A stretch of 64,000 nt of DNA from Pararhizobium capsulatum DSM 1112 (GCF_030814475.1 NZ_JAUSVF010000001.1:186001-250000), one strand, 5' to 3'; shown: positions 36,401-46,266, counted from the first letter of the stretch. Notes: generated by a model not told the origin, from the letters alone. Numbers and translations are program-made.

Positions 36401-39400
36401 TCCTGCGAGGTGATGCCGACGTGGCGCATCTGTACCTGGCTGCGCGTCCAGGCATGGATCTGCTCATGGTTGAAGCTGTCGGGATGGCGATAACGGTCGA
36501 TTGCGCGGTCGATCTGCTCGCGGTTGGGTGCGGCAATCGTCCAGACGATGATGCTCACCTTCTTGTTGGCGGGAACACGGATGACGCGGCGCAGCGACAT
36601 GACCGGATCGAGCGTGTAGCCGTCGGTGCCCGAAAGCGATGCGCCCTCGTCGAACGCCTGCGCTTCCGCAAGCGTGCGGCCAACGCCGACAAAGCGGCGA
36701 CGATCGGTCTCGGCTTCGGTGTGCCGGTCACCGCCGGAATTATCAGCGATGAGATGGGCCACTTCCATATCCGGCTCGCCAGGGCTGCGCTTGTTGCGCA
36801 CGACGCGAATGACGTCGCCCTTGGCATCGATCTCGGTGTGGATGAACATCTTGGAAAACAGCGGATGAGCACTGTCGGTATCATCGGTCGTCAGGACCGG
36901 TTCGGCATAGGAGGTGACTTCGATGAACCGATCTTCCGAGCCGGCATTCAGAAGGGTAAGGCGACGGCCTTCGGCATCATGCTCGGTGGCGACGATGCAC
37001 TCGACCTCACTCGTCAGATCGCCGACGACCTTGACGAATTCCGCCTTGTCGTCCCCGAAACGGGTCATGGTCTTTTCGCCGGCCGCCCGTCGAGGTTCTG
37101 CGGTCGCGGACCACCAGTCGCCCGTCGTCGTATCGCGCAGGAAAAGGAAGGTTCCCCAGCGATCTTCCGTCGGGTCTGGCTTCCAGCGCGCCACCGTCTG
37201 GCCGTTCCAGCGAGAATAACCGGCGCCGGTCGCTGTCAGCATGACGGAATAGTGACCGTTCGACAGGAAGACGGTTTCGCGATCCTTGAGCAGCGGATTG
37301 TTGATGGTGCGGACCTCCGGACGAAGCAGGTCTTCAGGGCCTTTGCCCAGCGATTCCGGTTCGCGCTTGGCGTTGATGACCGGAATGTCGCGCGGCGCCT
37401 TTTCCTGCAGCAGCAGCTCGGCTGCCTCGATCACCGGATCGGCATGGAACCATTCGCGCAGGCGTCCTTCGAAAACGACGTTGGCCACGGCCGCAATCGA
37501 CATGCCGTGATGGTGGGCGTAGTAGTTGCGCACCACTGCACAGGTCTGGCCTTCCGGCACGCGCGTCGGGGTATAGTCGACTGCATCATGGAAGCCATAA
37601 ACGCCGAGTGCGCCGACCGCTCTCAGCCGTTCGAGGTTCGAAAGCGCCGCCTTCGGATCATACATGCTTGCAAGAATCGACGCGTAAGGCGCGATGACGG
37701 CATTTTGACCGAGGCCACGCTTGAGACCCAGCGTCGGCACGCCGAAATTGGTGTACTGATAGGTCAGTTCATGGTCGCGCGCATTGAAGGCGGCTTCGGA
37801 AATGCCCCACGGCGTGCCCAGGCGGCGGCCGTGGTTCATCTGTTCCTTGACGATCAGATTGTTGGTCTGGTTCAGGATACCGCCCTGACGCTCCTGCATG
37901 ACCAGCGGCGGCATCAGATACTCGAACATCGAGCCGGACCAGGAGACGAGCGCTCCGCGCGCGCCGATCGGCACGATCGGACGGCCGAGCTTGTACCAGT
38001 GTTCGGTGGGCAGATCACCCTTGGCGATGGCAAACAGGCTGGTCAGGCGGGCTTCCGAGGCGAGCAGGTCATAGCAGGCTTCGTCCAGTTCGCCTGTGTT
38101 GACCCGGTAGCCGATCGACAGCAGGCGCCTTTCCTTGCGGAAGAGGAAGCTGAAATCCATCGTAAAGGCGAGATCGCGGGTACGATCACGAAGCACGATC
38201 AACCGCTGCCGGAGGCTTTCGATCGCGGTCACGTCGAAAACGCCATCGGCGATGTGCGCTTCGCAGGTGTTGACCAGAAGGGCGGCCCAGTTGGAGACTT
38301 CACCGCTCTTAGCGCTCTTCACCTCATGATCGAGATTGACCGTCAGCTTGTGAATGTCGCGCGCCAGCACAGCGAGATTGATGACGCGAATCGAGGCAAA
38401 TTCGTGCTCGCGTTTCACCGTTTGGAGCGCATTCTCAAAACCGCTCAGACGTTCTTCCAGCAGTTTGCGCAGCGGACGCACTGTCTTGCGATCGTCCGGC
38501 AATTCGGCAAGCGTTTCCACCAGGATCGCGGCGACATCGCCAATGCCGTCGAGATTGCCCTGGACATGGGCGGACGGAGCTTCGGCCCATTCGCGGCACA
38601 TAGAGGAAACCGCGATCAGGTGACCGGCAAGATTGCCGCTGTCGACGGCCGAAATATACTTCGGCTCCATGGTTTCCAGCGTATCGGTCTTGTACCAGTT
38701 GAACAGATGGCCGCGGAATTTGGGCATATGATCGACGGTGGAAACCGTTTCTTCGAGCCGTCGTATAGTTTCCTCGAAACCAATCCAGCCGAAATCACGG
38801 GCGGACATCACCGACAACAGGTAGACGCCGATATTGGTCGGCGATGTGCGTTCTGCCAGGATCGGATGCGGTGTTTCCTGAAAATTGTCGGGCGGCAAAA
38901 AGTTCTGCTCGGCCGTCACAAACTGCTCGAAATAGCGCCAGGTGCGGCGCGCAATCTTGCGAAACTCGTCGATGACATCTTCTGGCACGACCAGCTGGTC
39001 TTCGGTTTCGGCCGATTGGCTGACGAACCACGCGATGGCCGGAGAAAGCATCCAGAGCGCCGCAAAGGGGATACCTATGAAAGGCAAGCCTGTATCCGAG
39101 ATCGCGGCCAGGGCCAGCGATATCACGGCCAGCACGGGCGCAATCCACATGGACCGGTAATAATCCCAGATGCTGCCGCCGGCAGAACTCTGGACCTGGG
39201 CTGCGGTGCGCCATTCCAACATCAGCTTGCCGCTGACGAAGGTTCGATAGAGCGAGCGCACGATGGCATCGGCCATCATCGCTGCAGAATGGGCGATAAA
39301 GACGATCCGCAATGCGACCTGGGCGTTGGCGGCCTGCACTTCGGACAGAACAGCATGCAGATGCGCTCGTGCGACAATGTCGCTGCGGCGTGGCATGATG

Positions 39401-41952
39401 CTGGAGAAAAGCGAGAGCGTGGGCGCGACGAACAGGCTGAAGATCAGCACGAACTGCCAGATCAGCGCCTGGGTCGGCTCCATGTAGTACCAGCCCATGA
39501 CCGAGGCGACGAGCCAGGCGATCGGAATCAGCGAGCGGCGCAGATTGTCATACATCTTCCACCGGCCAAGAGGGGAAAGGCCGTTCGCAAGATTGAAGAT
39601 GTAGGGAAGCAGCTGCCAGTCGCCACGGGCCCAGCGATGCTGGCGCGAGGTTTCGACTTCGTAGCGGATCGGGAAATCTTCGACCAGCTCGACATCGGTA
39701 ACCAAGGCGCAGCGCGACAGCGAGCCTTCGAGAAGGTCATGGCTGAGGACAGCGTTTTCCGCGACCTTGCCCTTCAGCGCAGCTTCGAAAGCGTCGACGT
39801 GATAAAGCCCCTTGCCGGTGAAGGTGCCTTCGCCTGCAATATCCTGGTAGACGTCGGAAACCGTGAAGACATACGGATCGATACCGCGATTGGCCGAGAA
39901 GATGCGCTGGAACGCCGACGCCTCGCTACCGGTCGTCAGCGACGGCGTTACACGCGGCTGAAGAATACTGTAGCCGGCCGTTACCTTCTGGGTAACCGGA
40001 TCAACCACCGGACGATTGATCGGGTGATAGAGCTTGCCGACGAGCTTCGTCACCGCATCGCGCATCAAACGCGTATCGGAATCGAGCGTCATGACGTATT
40101 GCACATTCTCCGGCACCGTATTGGCGCCCGCGAGGAACGACGTATCCTTGTCACCGCGCAGCAGCAGGTTCAGCTCATGAAGCTTGCCGCGCTTGCGCTC
40201 CCAACCCATCCAGGCGCCTTCGGATTCATTCAAGAGACGGCGACGATGCAGCAGATAGAAGCGCGTCCGGCCGTCATGGGCATAGCGCGCCGCAAGCGTT
40301 GCAATCTCGCCCTTGGCATAGTCCAGCACTTCCAGATCGGCAGCGGTTTCCTCGACCTTGCTGTCGGCCCAGTCACTGACGAGGGCGTAGTAGACCTCAC
40401 CGCGCGGATTGGCGAGATAGTGGACTTCGAGATTGCGCACCAGTTCATCGACATGATCGCGCTTGGAGATCAGACAAGGCACCACGACGAGGGTGCGCGC
40501 ATCTTCCGGGATACCATCCAGGAACTCGTAGCCAACCAGGCGCGACGGCGTGACGAAGAACGTGACGAGCGTGTTGAACAGGCCCATCGCGCCTTCCGAG
40601 GCCGGAAGGGCAAACAGCAGCAGCATGATCAGCTTCGCGCCACTCGGAATATCCATCGGGCTGACGAAGAGATAGACCAGCACCATCGCCAGGATCGTCA
40701 GAAGAATATTCGGCCCCGCAATCGCCATCCAGTCCAGCTTGCGGCTGGCACGAACAATCCGCTGCACGACGGATGGACGATACTCGATCTTCGCCTCAAG
40801 AAGACGTCGCCTCTTGCCGACGAGGAAATCTCCGACATTGGCCGGCCGCGAGAAATCATCCTTCACCGGCGTGCCGGACTCGTCCCGCACCATGGCAAGC
40901 GCAAGTTCGGTCACTTCGAGTTCGGTTTTGCCGGAGCGGCGCGCCAGACGCTCGATCGTGTTGCGGTACTTGTTGCGCGATCCGAAATCGAGCGCGGTAT
41001 AATCCGATCCCTGGCGCAGGGCTTCGTCGAGCTTGCTGACACTCTCGAACCAGACGGCCCAGTCGTTGTCGTCGATCTCACGCAGGCTGCGGATGATGTT
41101 GCTCATCGTCGCATTGCCGGACGAAAGCCGGTTCTGCTCGGCGAGAAGCGCGCTCTCCACATCGCTGTCGCGCTTTTCGAGCTGCTCTTCGAGCCAGTTG
41201 ATCACCAGCCCGGACGTCTGCGATCCATCGCGCAGGCGATAGAGCAGCTGCGCCACGAAAGTATTGTCGGCGGAAAGCGGCTCGATCTCCGTAAGGAGCA
41301 CCTTGACCTTGTCGGTGTCGTTGAGGCGGATCACCTGGTCGGCGATATCGTTTGCCTTGCGGCGCATGCCGCGCGAGCGATCGACGCGGATCGCGATGCG
41401 CCGCAGGTTCTCGATCAGCACGAAACGGAGCAGCGACGGCAAAGCCCAGAGTTCGCCGATCTTGAGGGTGCCATGCTCCTGGAAGCCCTCGACCATCGCG
41501 GTCAGGCTCTCGCGGGAAACCGTGCCGTGGGTGTGGGCGACATAAAGCCAAGCCAGCGCCAAGGTACGCGGTATGGTGACGCCAGCGACATCGATGGTCA
41601 GGAGCTGACGATAGAACTTACGCGGGAAATCGCGCCGGACTTCCTGGATCGCCTCCTCGACGATGTAGTGATTGTCGAGCAGCCATTCGGCAGCCGGCGT
41701 GATGGAAGCGCCGGCTTCGACATCGCGTGCCGTCACCTTGTAGACGCGGAAAATCTCGTTCTCATTTTCGCGATGACGCGCGCGGAAATCGAAGGAGAAG
41801 AAGGCAGGCAGGTTCGAGGCACCATTGAGTGCCAGGTTCGAGCCACAGGCGCGCAGCTCGTCGATGGTGAAATAGGTCGAGCGGATCGAATCGTTATAAT
41901 CGATTTGCCTGGATTCAGCGTCGCGCGGAGTATTGGAATTATTATTGGGCAT
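33466..41952 (-). CDS. ndvB: Cyclic beta-1,2-glucan synthase (NdvB/ChvB)
   Basis: 2828 residues, close to the family's unusual size. The N-terminal region is followed by a membrane-embedded glycosyltransferase 84 domain (about residues 380-980) with M-T-L-D-S-D-T-R near 620 and Q-H-R-W-A-R-G-D-W near 771. The middle and C-terminal parts are beta-sandwich plus GH94-like phosphorylase modules, with G-G-D-W-N-D-G-M-N near 2524, which controls ring size. It initiates, extends, trims and cyclises glucan from UDP-glucose at the inner membrane. The ATG at 41952 (M-P-N-N-N-S-N) aligns with other NdvB starts; a GTG at 42051 would add 33 residues, and neither has a strong ribosome site. Confidence 0.96.
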   Translation of the reverse strand: MPNNNSNTPRDAESRQIDYNDSIRSTYFTIDELRACGSNLALNGASNLPAFFSFDFRARHRENENEIFRVYKVTARDVEAGASITPAAEWLLDNHYIVEEAIQEVRRDFPRKFYRQLLTIDVAGVTIPRTLALAWLYVAHTHGTVSRESLTAMVEGFQEHGTLKIGELWALPSLLRFVLIENLRRIAIRVDRSRGMRRKANDIADQVIRLNDTDKVKVLLTEIEPLSADNTFVAQLLYRLRDGSQTSGLVINWLEEQLEKRDSDVESALLAEQNRLSSGNATMSNIIRSLREIDDNDWAVWFESVSKLDEALRQGSDYTALDFGSRNKYRNTIERLARRSGKTELEVTELALAMVRDESGTPVKDDFSRPANVGDFLVGKRRRLLEAKIEYRPSVVQRIVRASRKLDWMAIAGPNILLTILAMVLVYLFVSPMDIPSGAKLIMLLLFALPASEGAMGLFNTLVTFFVTPSRLVGYEFLDGIPEDARTLVVVPCLISKRDHVDELVRNLEVHYLANPRGEVYYALVSDWADSKVEETAADLEVLDYAKGEIATLAARYAHDGRTRFYLLHRRRLLNESEGAWMGWERKRGKLHELNLLLRGDKDTSFLAGANTVPENVQYVMTLDSDTRLMRDAVTKLVGKLYHPINRPVVDPVTQKVTAGYSILQPRVTPSLTTGSEASAFQRIFSANRGIDPYVFTVSDVYQDIAGEGTFTGKGLYHVDAFEAALKGKVAENAVLSHDLLEGSLSRCALVTDVELVEDFPIRYEVETSRQHRWARGDWQLLPYIFNLANGLSPLGRWKMYDNLRRSLIPIAWLVASVMGWYYMEPTQALIWQFVLIFSLFVAPTLSLFSSIMPRRSDIVARAHLHAVLSEVQAANAQVALRIVFIAHSAAMMADAIVRSLYRTFVSGKLMLEWRTAAQVQSSAGGSIWDYYRSMWIAPVLAVISLALAAISDTGLPFIGIPFAALWMLSPAIAWFVSQSAETEDQLVVPEDVIDEFRKIARRTWRYFEQFVTAEQNFLPPDNFQETPHPILAERTSPTNIGVYLLSVMSARDFGWIGFEETIRRLEETVSTVDHMPKFRGHLFNWYKTDTLETMEPKYISAVDSGNLAGHLIAVSSMCREWAEAPSAHVQGNLDGIGDVAAILVETLAELPDDRKTVRPLRKLLEERLSGFENALQTVKREHEFASIRVINLAVLARDIHKLTVNLDHEVKSAKSGEVSNWAALLVNTCEAHIADGVFDVTAIESLRQRLIVLRDRTRDLAFTMDFSFLFRKERRLLSIGYRVNTGELDEACYDLLASEARLTSLFAIAKGDLPTEHWYKLGRPIVPIGARGALVSWSGSMFEYLMPPLVMQERQGGILNQTNNLIVKEQMNHGRRLGTPWGISEAAFNARDHELTYQYTNFGVPTLGLKRGLGQNAVIAPYASILASMYDPKAALSNLERLRAVGALGVYGFHDAVDYTPTRVPEGQTCAVVRNYYAHHHGMSIAAVANVVFEGRLREWFHADPVIEAAELLLQEKAPRDIPVINAKREPESLGKGPEDLLRPEVRTINNPLLKDRETVFLSNGHYSVMLTATGAGYSRWNGQTVARWKPDPTEDRWGTFLFLRDTTTGDWWSATAEPRRAAGEKTMTRFGDDKAEFVKVVGDLTSEVECIVATEHDAEGRRLTLLNAGSEDRFIEVTSYAEPVLTTDDTDSAHPLFSKMFIHTEIDAKGDVIRVVRNKRSPGEPDMEVAHLIADNSGGDRHTEAETDRRRFVGVGRTLAEAQAFDEGASLSGTDGYTLDPVMSLRRVIRVPANKKVSIIVWTIAAPNREQIDRAIDRYRHPDSFNHEQIHAWTRSQVQMRHVGITSQEAASFQMLGRYLAYPDMQLRADGATVQAGLGPQSALWPLSISGDFPIFTVRINDDVDLNIAREALKAQEYMRARGVTADLVIVNERAASYAQDMQHALDAMCENLRLRGLSDGPRQHIFAVRRDIMEPQTWSALLSASRAVFHARNGTISDQISRAEALFSSPSKEKSKIELPILAVMLPEVAKAEISGEGLDFWNGYGGFSKDGREYVTRLRGGEATPQPWINVISNEIFGFHVAAEGAAFTWSRNSRDYQLTNWTNDPVTNRPGEAIFVRDMESGAVLTPYGSLSRRTSTVFETRHGLGYSVFASTQDELSLEVTQTVHRTLPVKVIRLTLRNDATTERSLKVYGYLEWVLGNNRSKTAPFILSKRDEATGALLATNPYSIDYSGRMAFFAASEVVHDFTTSRREFLGKGGGIHAPSAVLAGSGLSGAIEADGDPCAALAIDLVLKPGESRDITFLVGDGDNEELARGILADGMKASVGAMLEETKAYWDEFIGVLTVDTPDKAFNTMVNAWLPYQSLGCRILARSAFYQASGAFGFRDQLQDTLAFLIHRPELARAQILNAAARQFPEGDVLHWWLPGNGSGVRTLISDDVVWLGHAVQYYCKVTGTKDILDEQIAFIEGPALAEGQHDSFFQPMVSERRASLYEHCAAALDLAIKRTGENGLPLILGGDWNDGMNRVGIEGRGTSVWLGWFLAATLRSFVGIARERSDTARADIWEKHLETLKAALETAGWDGAYYRRGYYDDGTPLGSAEANECRIDSIAQSWSVLSGEGDRDRSRQAMDAVLSELADSDHQIIRLFTPPLSGTSQDPGYIKGYPPGVRENGGQYTHAATWTVLALAAQGRADDAWRAFQMLNPVNHARDRDAADTYRVEPYVVAADIYGDGALSGRGGWTWYTGSAAWLYRAAVEGILGIRKRGGELVVQPALPESWSGFTAKLRVDGKVREISVTRDVEGAVIVSIDNKTVTETAHESLLL

Positions 41953-42427
41953 GGGAGCGGGTTCTGGGTCCAAGCGGTGTTGACGGGTGTCATCCTCATC
42001 CTGTTCCGGCAGGATGAGGCGCGCCCCTGAGGAATGGCCTTGCGCCGCCACGGCCCTAGATACTCGCTCGTATCGCGCCGTAAGCGATCATGATCTGCGC
42101 TTGCGCAGAACCACAACCACCGGCATTGCCCGCATGGGCGTAGGACATCGTGAAAGCGGCAGTCGGTTCAGGGCCGCGTGATCTATGAAAGTGGCATTTT
42201 TTAGCCGTTGAGCCAATGCGTTGCAAGGATGTGAAGGCATGCCAGCGGCATAATAAATCCCGCCCCGCAGTCAGGAACATGCGGGGAGAAGCCACGGAGG
42301 CGAGATTGGATCTCGGGGCGGTCCTTGCCGTAGAGATAGGAATGATCATCAGCTGCCTAACGCTGCGTCGATGTAAAGGTTCCTTTCTTCGTCATCAGCT
42401 GGCAATTTCATCCGGCAGTCGTTTCGG
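41953..42427. promoter_or_regulatory. 475-bp region upstream of ndvB
   Basis: No supported gene is seen. Minus-strand frames here are short and unlike known proteins. The region contains the ndvB promoter and a probably long leader, and the 3' end of the LysR-type gene abuts it. CTGCGCTTGCGCAG near 42105 is a short palindrome close to the possible upstream GTG start. Confidence 0.45.
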
Positions 42428-43321
42428 TTATTCGACCTGGGTCGTGATCCAGGTGCGAAACGCCTCGGTGATAGGGTTCTCCAGCTTGCCTTCCGGAACG
42501 ACGAGGTAATAGGAATTTTCGGTCTGCATTGGGCTATCGAAAATCACTCGCAGCCGGTCGGTGGCCAGTTCCTGCTCGATCAGGTAGCGCGGCACCAGCC
42601 CGAAGCCGAGACCGGCAACAGCCGCTTCTATGACCATGGAAAACTGGTCGAAGCGATTGCCGCGATAGGCCGACTTCATCTCGCTGCCGTTGAGCTCGAA
42701 CCATTGCGCCCACATCTTCGGTCGCGTCGCCAAGTGTAGCAGCGGCTTGTCTTCGAGCTCTGCAGCTTCCCTCATGGGATGGGCCGCAATCAGCTGCGGG
42801 CTGGCAACCGGCACGATGATCTCGCTGCAGAGATAGCTGCAGGTCGCATGCGCCCAGATCGGCTGACCGTAATGAATGGCAAGATCGAAATTCTCTTCCT
42901 CGAAATCGAAGGGTTTCGAGCGCGAGGCAATGTTGATGACCGTGCCGGGATAGCGTGCGATGAAATCGGGAAGCCGGGGCGTCAGCCACCGGCTGCCGAA
43001 GGTTGGCAGCGAGGCGATGGAGAGCGACGAATCGGAGCGCGCCGATGCCATAGCGCGCACCATCATCTCTTCGGATTGATGCAGCAACCGTCGAACTTCG
43101 GGCAAGAACTTCTGCCCGGCTTCGGACAGGATCACCCGCTGGCGGATGCGCTCGAACAGCAGCACGCCGATCTGGCTCTCCAGGTCCTTGATCTGGCGAC
43201 TGACAGCACTTTGCGTCAGATTCAGTTCAGCCGCGGCCTGGGTGAAGCTGCCATGGCGTGCGGCGCATTCGAAAGCCTGGAGCGTGGTGATGTCCGGCAC
43301 CAGCCGTCTGCTCAACTTCAT
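42428..43321 (-). CDS. LysR-family transcription regulator (GcvA-like), divergent from the lysine/2-oxoadipate operon
   Basis: 297 residues. The N-terminal winged helix (residues 8-66) has the LysR core F-T-Q-A-A-A-E-L-N-L-T-Q-S-A-V-S-R-Q, and a periplasmic-binding-like effector domain occupies residues 95-290. The sequence style (D-I-T-T-L-Q-A-F-E-C-A-A-R-H-G-S) resembles the GcvA branch. It is divergent from hglS with 116 bp between starts and an inverted repeat in between. By the usual LysR arrangement it probably activates that operon in response to a pathway intermediate. Confidence 0.88.
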   Translation of the reverse strand: MKLSRRLVPDITTLQAFECAARHGSFTQAAAELNLTQSAVSRQIKDLESQIGVLLFERIRQRVILSEAGQKFLPEVRRLLHQSEEMMVRAMASARSDSSLSIASLPTFGSRWLTPRLPDFIARYPGTVINIASRSKPFDFEEENFDLAIHYGQPIWAHATCSYLCSEIIVPVASPQLIAAHPMREAAELEDKPLLHLATRPKMWAQWFELNGSEMKSAYRGNRFDQFSMVIEAAVAGLGFGLVPRYLIEQELATDRLRVIFDSPMQTENSYYLVVPEGKLENPITEAFRTWITTQVE

Positions 43322-43363
43322 TCCGACCTCGCATGATCATAGTCACAAGGAACGCAATCAAAG

Positions 43364-43394
43364 CTCATTCGGCTCCTATATGATACTGAATGAG
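43364..43394. promoter_or_regulatory. Inverted repeat CTCATTC-N17-GAATGAG, candidate LysR-type site
   Basis: Two 7-bp arms (43364-43370 and 43388-43394) are exact complements separated by 17 nt in the divergent LysR/hglS spacer, 44-74 bp before the hglS start. The spacing is wider than a classic T-N11-A box but the position is where a LysR-type regulator would bind. Confidence 0.45.
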
Positions 43395-43437
43395 AATGAT
43401 CACCCCATCCGTATTCCTTAATGCGAGGCGTGCCGCC

Positions 43438-44838
43438 GTGAAAGAAAATAGTTTCGTTTCCACCGATGACATCCGCTCGGCCTTCTCGGCCGCGATGTCT
43501 GCCATGTACCGCACCGAGGTTCCGGCCTACGGTACGCTGATGGAGCTTGTGGCAACCGTGAACGCCGAGACGCTTGCTGCCGACCCGGCTTTCAAGGCTC
43601 GTCTTGAAGACACCGACACGCTGGAGCGCATCTCCGAAGAACGCCACGGCGCCATTCGCCTCGGCACGCCCGCCGAACTTTCGATGATGCGCCGCGCCTT
43701 TGCCGTCATGGGCATGTACCCGGTCGGCTACTACGATCTATCGACCGCCGGCGTCCCGGTTCACTCCACAGCCTTCCGTCCCGTGGGTGATGAGGCCCTG
43801 AAGCGCAACCCGTTCCGCGTGTTTACCTCGCTGCTGCGCCTCGATCTCATCGATGACATGGAGTTGCGTGCGGAAGCCGAGGACATCCTGTCCCGCCGCC
43901 AGATCTTCACGCCACTTGCCGTTGCGCTGACCGAAAAGGCCGAGCATGACGGCGGCCTCAACAAGGTCGATGCCGATCGCTTCGTATCCGAAGTGCTGGA
44001 AACGTTCCGCTGGCATGACAAGGCCAATGTCAGCCCTGCCATGTACCACCGCCTGCACGATGCGCACCGGCTGATCGCCGACGTCGTGTCCTTCAAGGGA
44101 CCGCACATCAACCACCTGACGCCGCGCACCCTCGATATCGACGCCATCCAGGCCCGCATGCCGGATTACGGCATTGCGCCAAAGGCCGTCGTAGAAGGCC
44201 CGCCGACGCGCAGATGCGCGATCCTGCTGCGCCAAACGTCCTTCAAGGCCTTGGAAGAGCCGGTTTCCTTCCAGGCCGAAGACGGCAGCTGGCAGGCCGG
44301 CTCCCATACCGCCCGTTTCGGGGAAATCGAGCAGCGCGGCATTGCGCTGACGCCGAAGGGCCGCGCTCTCTATGACGAACTTCTCACTGCATCCCGCAAG
44401 ATCGTGCGTCCTGCAGCCGATGGCTCCAATGCTGCTGAATACGAGAAGGCACTAGAACAGGCTTTCGTCGATTTTCCTGACACCTGGGCCGAAATCCGCA
44501 TCAAGGGCCTCGGCTACTTTGCCTATTCGCTGACGGAAAAAGGTCGCCGCGCCGGCGTCGTTGCCTCCACGGATATCGAAGGCCTGATCGCGACCGGCCT
44601 CGTACAGTTCGACCCGATCGTTTATGAAGACTTTCTGCCGGTCAGCGCCGCAGGTATCTTCCAGTCGAACCTTGGTGACGATGCTGCCCAGGAATTTGTT
44701 GCGAGCCCCAACCAGCAGCGTTTCGAAATCGATCTCGGAGCAACGGTTCTGAACGAATTCGATCACTATGCCGGTATTGAGCAGGGCTCGATTGATGATT
44801 GTATCCGGGCACTGTCGAAGCTTGAAGCTGCCGAATAA
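43438..44838 (+). CDS. hglS: 2-oxoadipate dioxygenase/decarboxylase (HglS, D-2-hydroxyglutarate synthase; DUF1338)
   Basis: 466 residues. HglS of Pseudomonas putida converts 2-oxoadipate to D-2-hydroxyglutarate with loss of CO2 using Fe(II). The expected metal-binding histidines are present: H70 in E-E-R-H-G and H226 in G-P-H-I-N-H, with a glutamate in F-G-E-I-E-Q-R-G near residue 296. The numbering is right only if translation begins at the GTG at 43438, which supports that start (GAGGCG lies upstream); the frame's earlier Met at 43390 adds 16 residues. First gene of a four-gene operon; the dehydrogenase that uses its product starts 9 bp later. Confidence 0.9.
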   Translation: MKENSFVSTDDIRSAFSAAMSAMYRTEVPAYGTLMELVATVNAETLAADPAFKARLEDTDTLERISEERHGAIRLGTPAELSMMRRAFAVMGMYPVGYYDLSTAGVPVHSTAFRPVGDEALKRNPFRVFTSLLRLDLIDDMELRAEAEDILSRRQIFTPLAVALTEKAEHDGGLNKVDADRFVSEVLETFRWHDKANVSPAMYHRLHDAHRLIADVVSFKGPHINHLTPRTLDIDAIQARMPDYGIAPKAVVEGPPTRRCAILLRQTSFKALEEPVSFQAEDGSWQAGSHTARFGEIEQRGIALTPKGRALYDELLTASRKIVRPAADGSNAAEYEKALEQAFVDFPDTWAEIRIKGLGYFAYSLTEKGRRAGVVASTDIEGLIATGLVQFDPIVYEDFLPVSAAGIFQSNLGDDAAQEFVASPNQQRFEIDLGATVLNEFDHYAGIEQGSIDDCIRALSKLEAAE

Positions 44839-44847
44839 GGGACGTCA

Positions 44848-46266
44848 ATGCTCAATGAAAACCATATGGCCGCCCTGAAGGCGCTGGTCTCGGACAAGGG
44901 TCTTGTCTGCGATCTCAGCGATATGGCGACCTATGAGAAGGGTGCGCGTTACGACGAGGGCCGTGCGGCGCTCGTCCTGCGTCCGCAAACGACTGAAGAA
45001 GTTTCGGCTGTCGTCGCTTACTGCGTGAAAAACGACCTGCCGCTTGTTCCGCAATCCGGCAACACCGGTCTCGTTTCCGGCTCGACACCGGATGCAACGG
45101 GCACGCAGATCGTGCTGAGCCTCGATCGCATGACCAAACGCTTCGATCTCGATCTTGACAACCGCTCGCTTCGCCTCGACGCCGGTTTCACCCTGTTGGA
45201 GATCAACCGTCGGCTTGAACCGCACGGCCTGTTCTTCCCCATCGATCTGGGTGCCGACCCGCGTCTCGGTGGCATGATCGCCACCAACACCGGCGGCTCG
45301 CGCTTCCTGAAATATGGTGATGTCCGCAAGAACACGCTGGGCATGACCGTCGTTCTCGCCGATGAAGCTGGCACCATGCTCGATCTCAATTCGGACCTGC
45401 GCAAGAACAACACCGGCATCGACTGGAAACAGATCTTCATCGGCACATCCGGCGCCTTCGGTATCGTCACCGAATGCGTGATCAACCTGGAACGTCTGCC
45501 ACGCCAGACGGCGACAGCCTATCTCGTGCCCGCAAGCGGCGCCCATGTGATGCCGTTGCTGCGCGCCATGGAAGAGCGGCTCGGCGCCTATCTCTCGGCC
45601 TTCGAAGGCATGTCGAAAGATGCGGTCGCCGCCGCTCTTTCCCACGTGCCATCGCTGAGGAATCCTTTTCAGGGCGGAAACATTCCGGACTATGTGATCC
45701 TCGCCGAGATTTCCCGGACCTGGGAACCACGTGAAGGCGAGCAGTCGCTTGATGCGGTTCTGGAAACCGTGCTTGGCGAAATCTGGGAGAGCGACGACGC
45801 TCCGCTTGCCGACGCCTTCGTCGGGCCGGCCTCGGAGATGTGGTCGCTGCGCCACGCATTGTCGGAAGGCGTCAAACATCTCGGAAAGCTGATCGCCTTC
45901 GATCTTTCCTTCCGCAGGGGTGATATCATGGCCTTCTGCGACCATATGAAGGCTGAAATGCCGCACACCTTTCCCGAAATCACCATCTGCGATTTCGGCC
46001 ATATTGGCGATGGCGGCGTGCACTTCAATCTGGTCGTGCCGAAAAACAGCACGACAGCATCCGATCCGGATTTCGAGAAGCGCCTGCGCGATTTCGTGTT
46101 TTCGATCGCTGTTGAAAAATTCGACGGCAGTTTCAGTGCAGAACATGCCATCGGCCGCAAGAACCAGGCCTACTACGACCAATACACGCATCAGCACATC
46201 AGGGACCTCGCCAAGGGCCTGAAGTCGATCACCTCGCCGGGAAAGCTCGGCACGGTCCGCTTCTGA
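44848..46266 (+). CDS. FAD-linked D-2-hydroxyglutarate dehydrogenase (GlcD/D-lactate dehydrogenase family)
   Basis: 472 residues. A PCMH-type FAD-binding domain (residues 35-215) has the P-Q-S-G-N-T-G-L-V-S-G block near 72 and G-G-M-I-A-T-N-T-G-G-S near 145. The C-terminal FAD-oxidase domain has G-D-G-G-V-H-F-N near 388, which supplies metal/substrate ligands. Members oxidise D-2-hydroxy acids; directly after hglS, the product D-2-hydroxyglutarate is the natural substrate, giving 2-oxoglutarate. The gene follows hglS by 9 bp. Confidence 0.88.
   Translation: MLNENHMAALKALVSDKGLVCDLSDMATYEKGARYDEGRAALVLRPQTTEEVSAVVAYCVKNDLPLVPQSGNTGLVSGSTPDATGTQIVLSLDRMTKRFDLDLDNRSLRLDAGFTLLEINRRLEPHGLFFPIDLGADPRLGGMIATNTGGSRFLKYGDVRKNTLGMTVVLADEAGTMLDLNSDLRKNNTGIDWKQIFIGTSGAFGIVTECVINLERLPRQTATAYLVPASGAHVMPLLRAMEERLGAYLSAFEGMSKDAVAAALSHVPSLRNPFQGGNIPDYVILAEISRTWEPREGEQSLDAVLETVLGEIWESDDAPLADAFVGPASEMWSLRHALSEGVKHLGKLIAFDLSFRRGDIMAFCDHMKAEMPHTFPEITICDFGHIGDGGVHFNLVVPKNSTTASDPDFEKRLRDFVFSIAVEKFDGSFSAEHAIGRKNQAYYDQYTHQHIRDLAKGLKSITSPGKLGTVRF

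Noticed and set aside
35974..42030. A 2018-codon open frame on the plus strand opposite ndvB
   Set aside because: It is a codon-bias shadow of ndvB: no domain, no ribosome site, and a composition rich in Arg, Gln, His and Asp as expected of an antisense high-GC frame.
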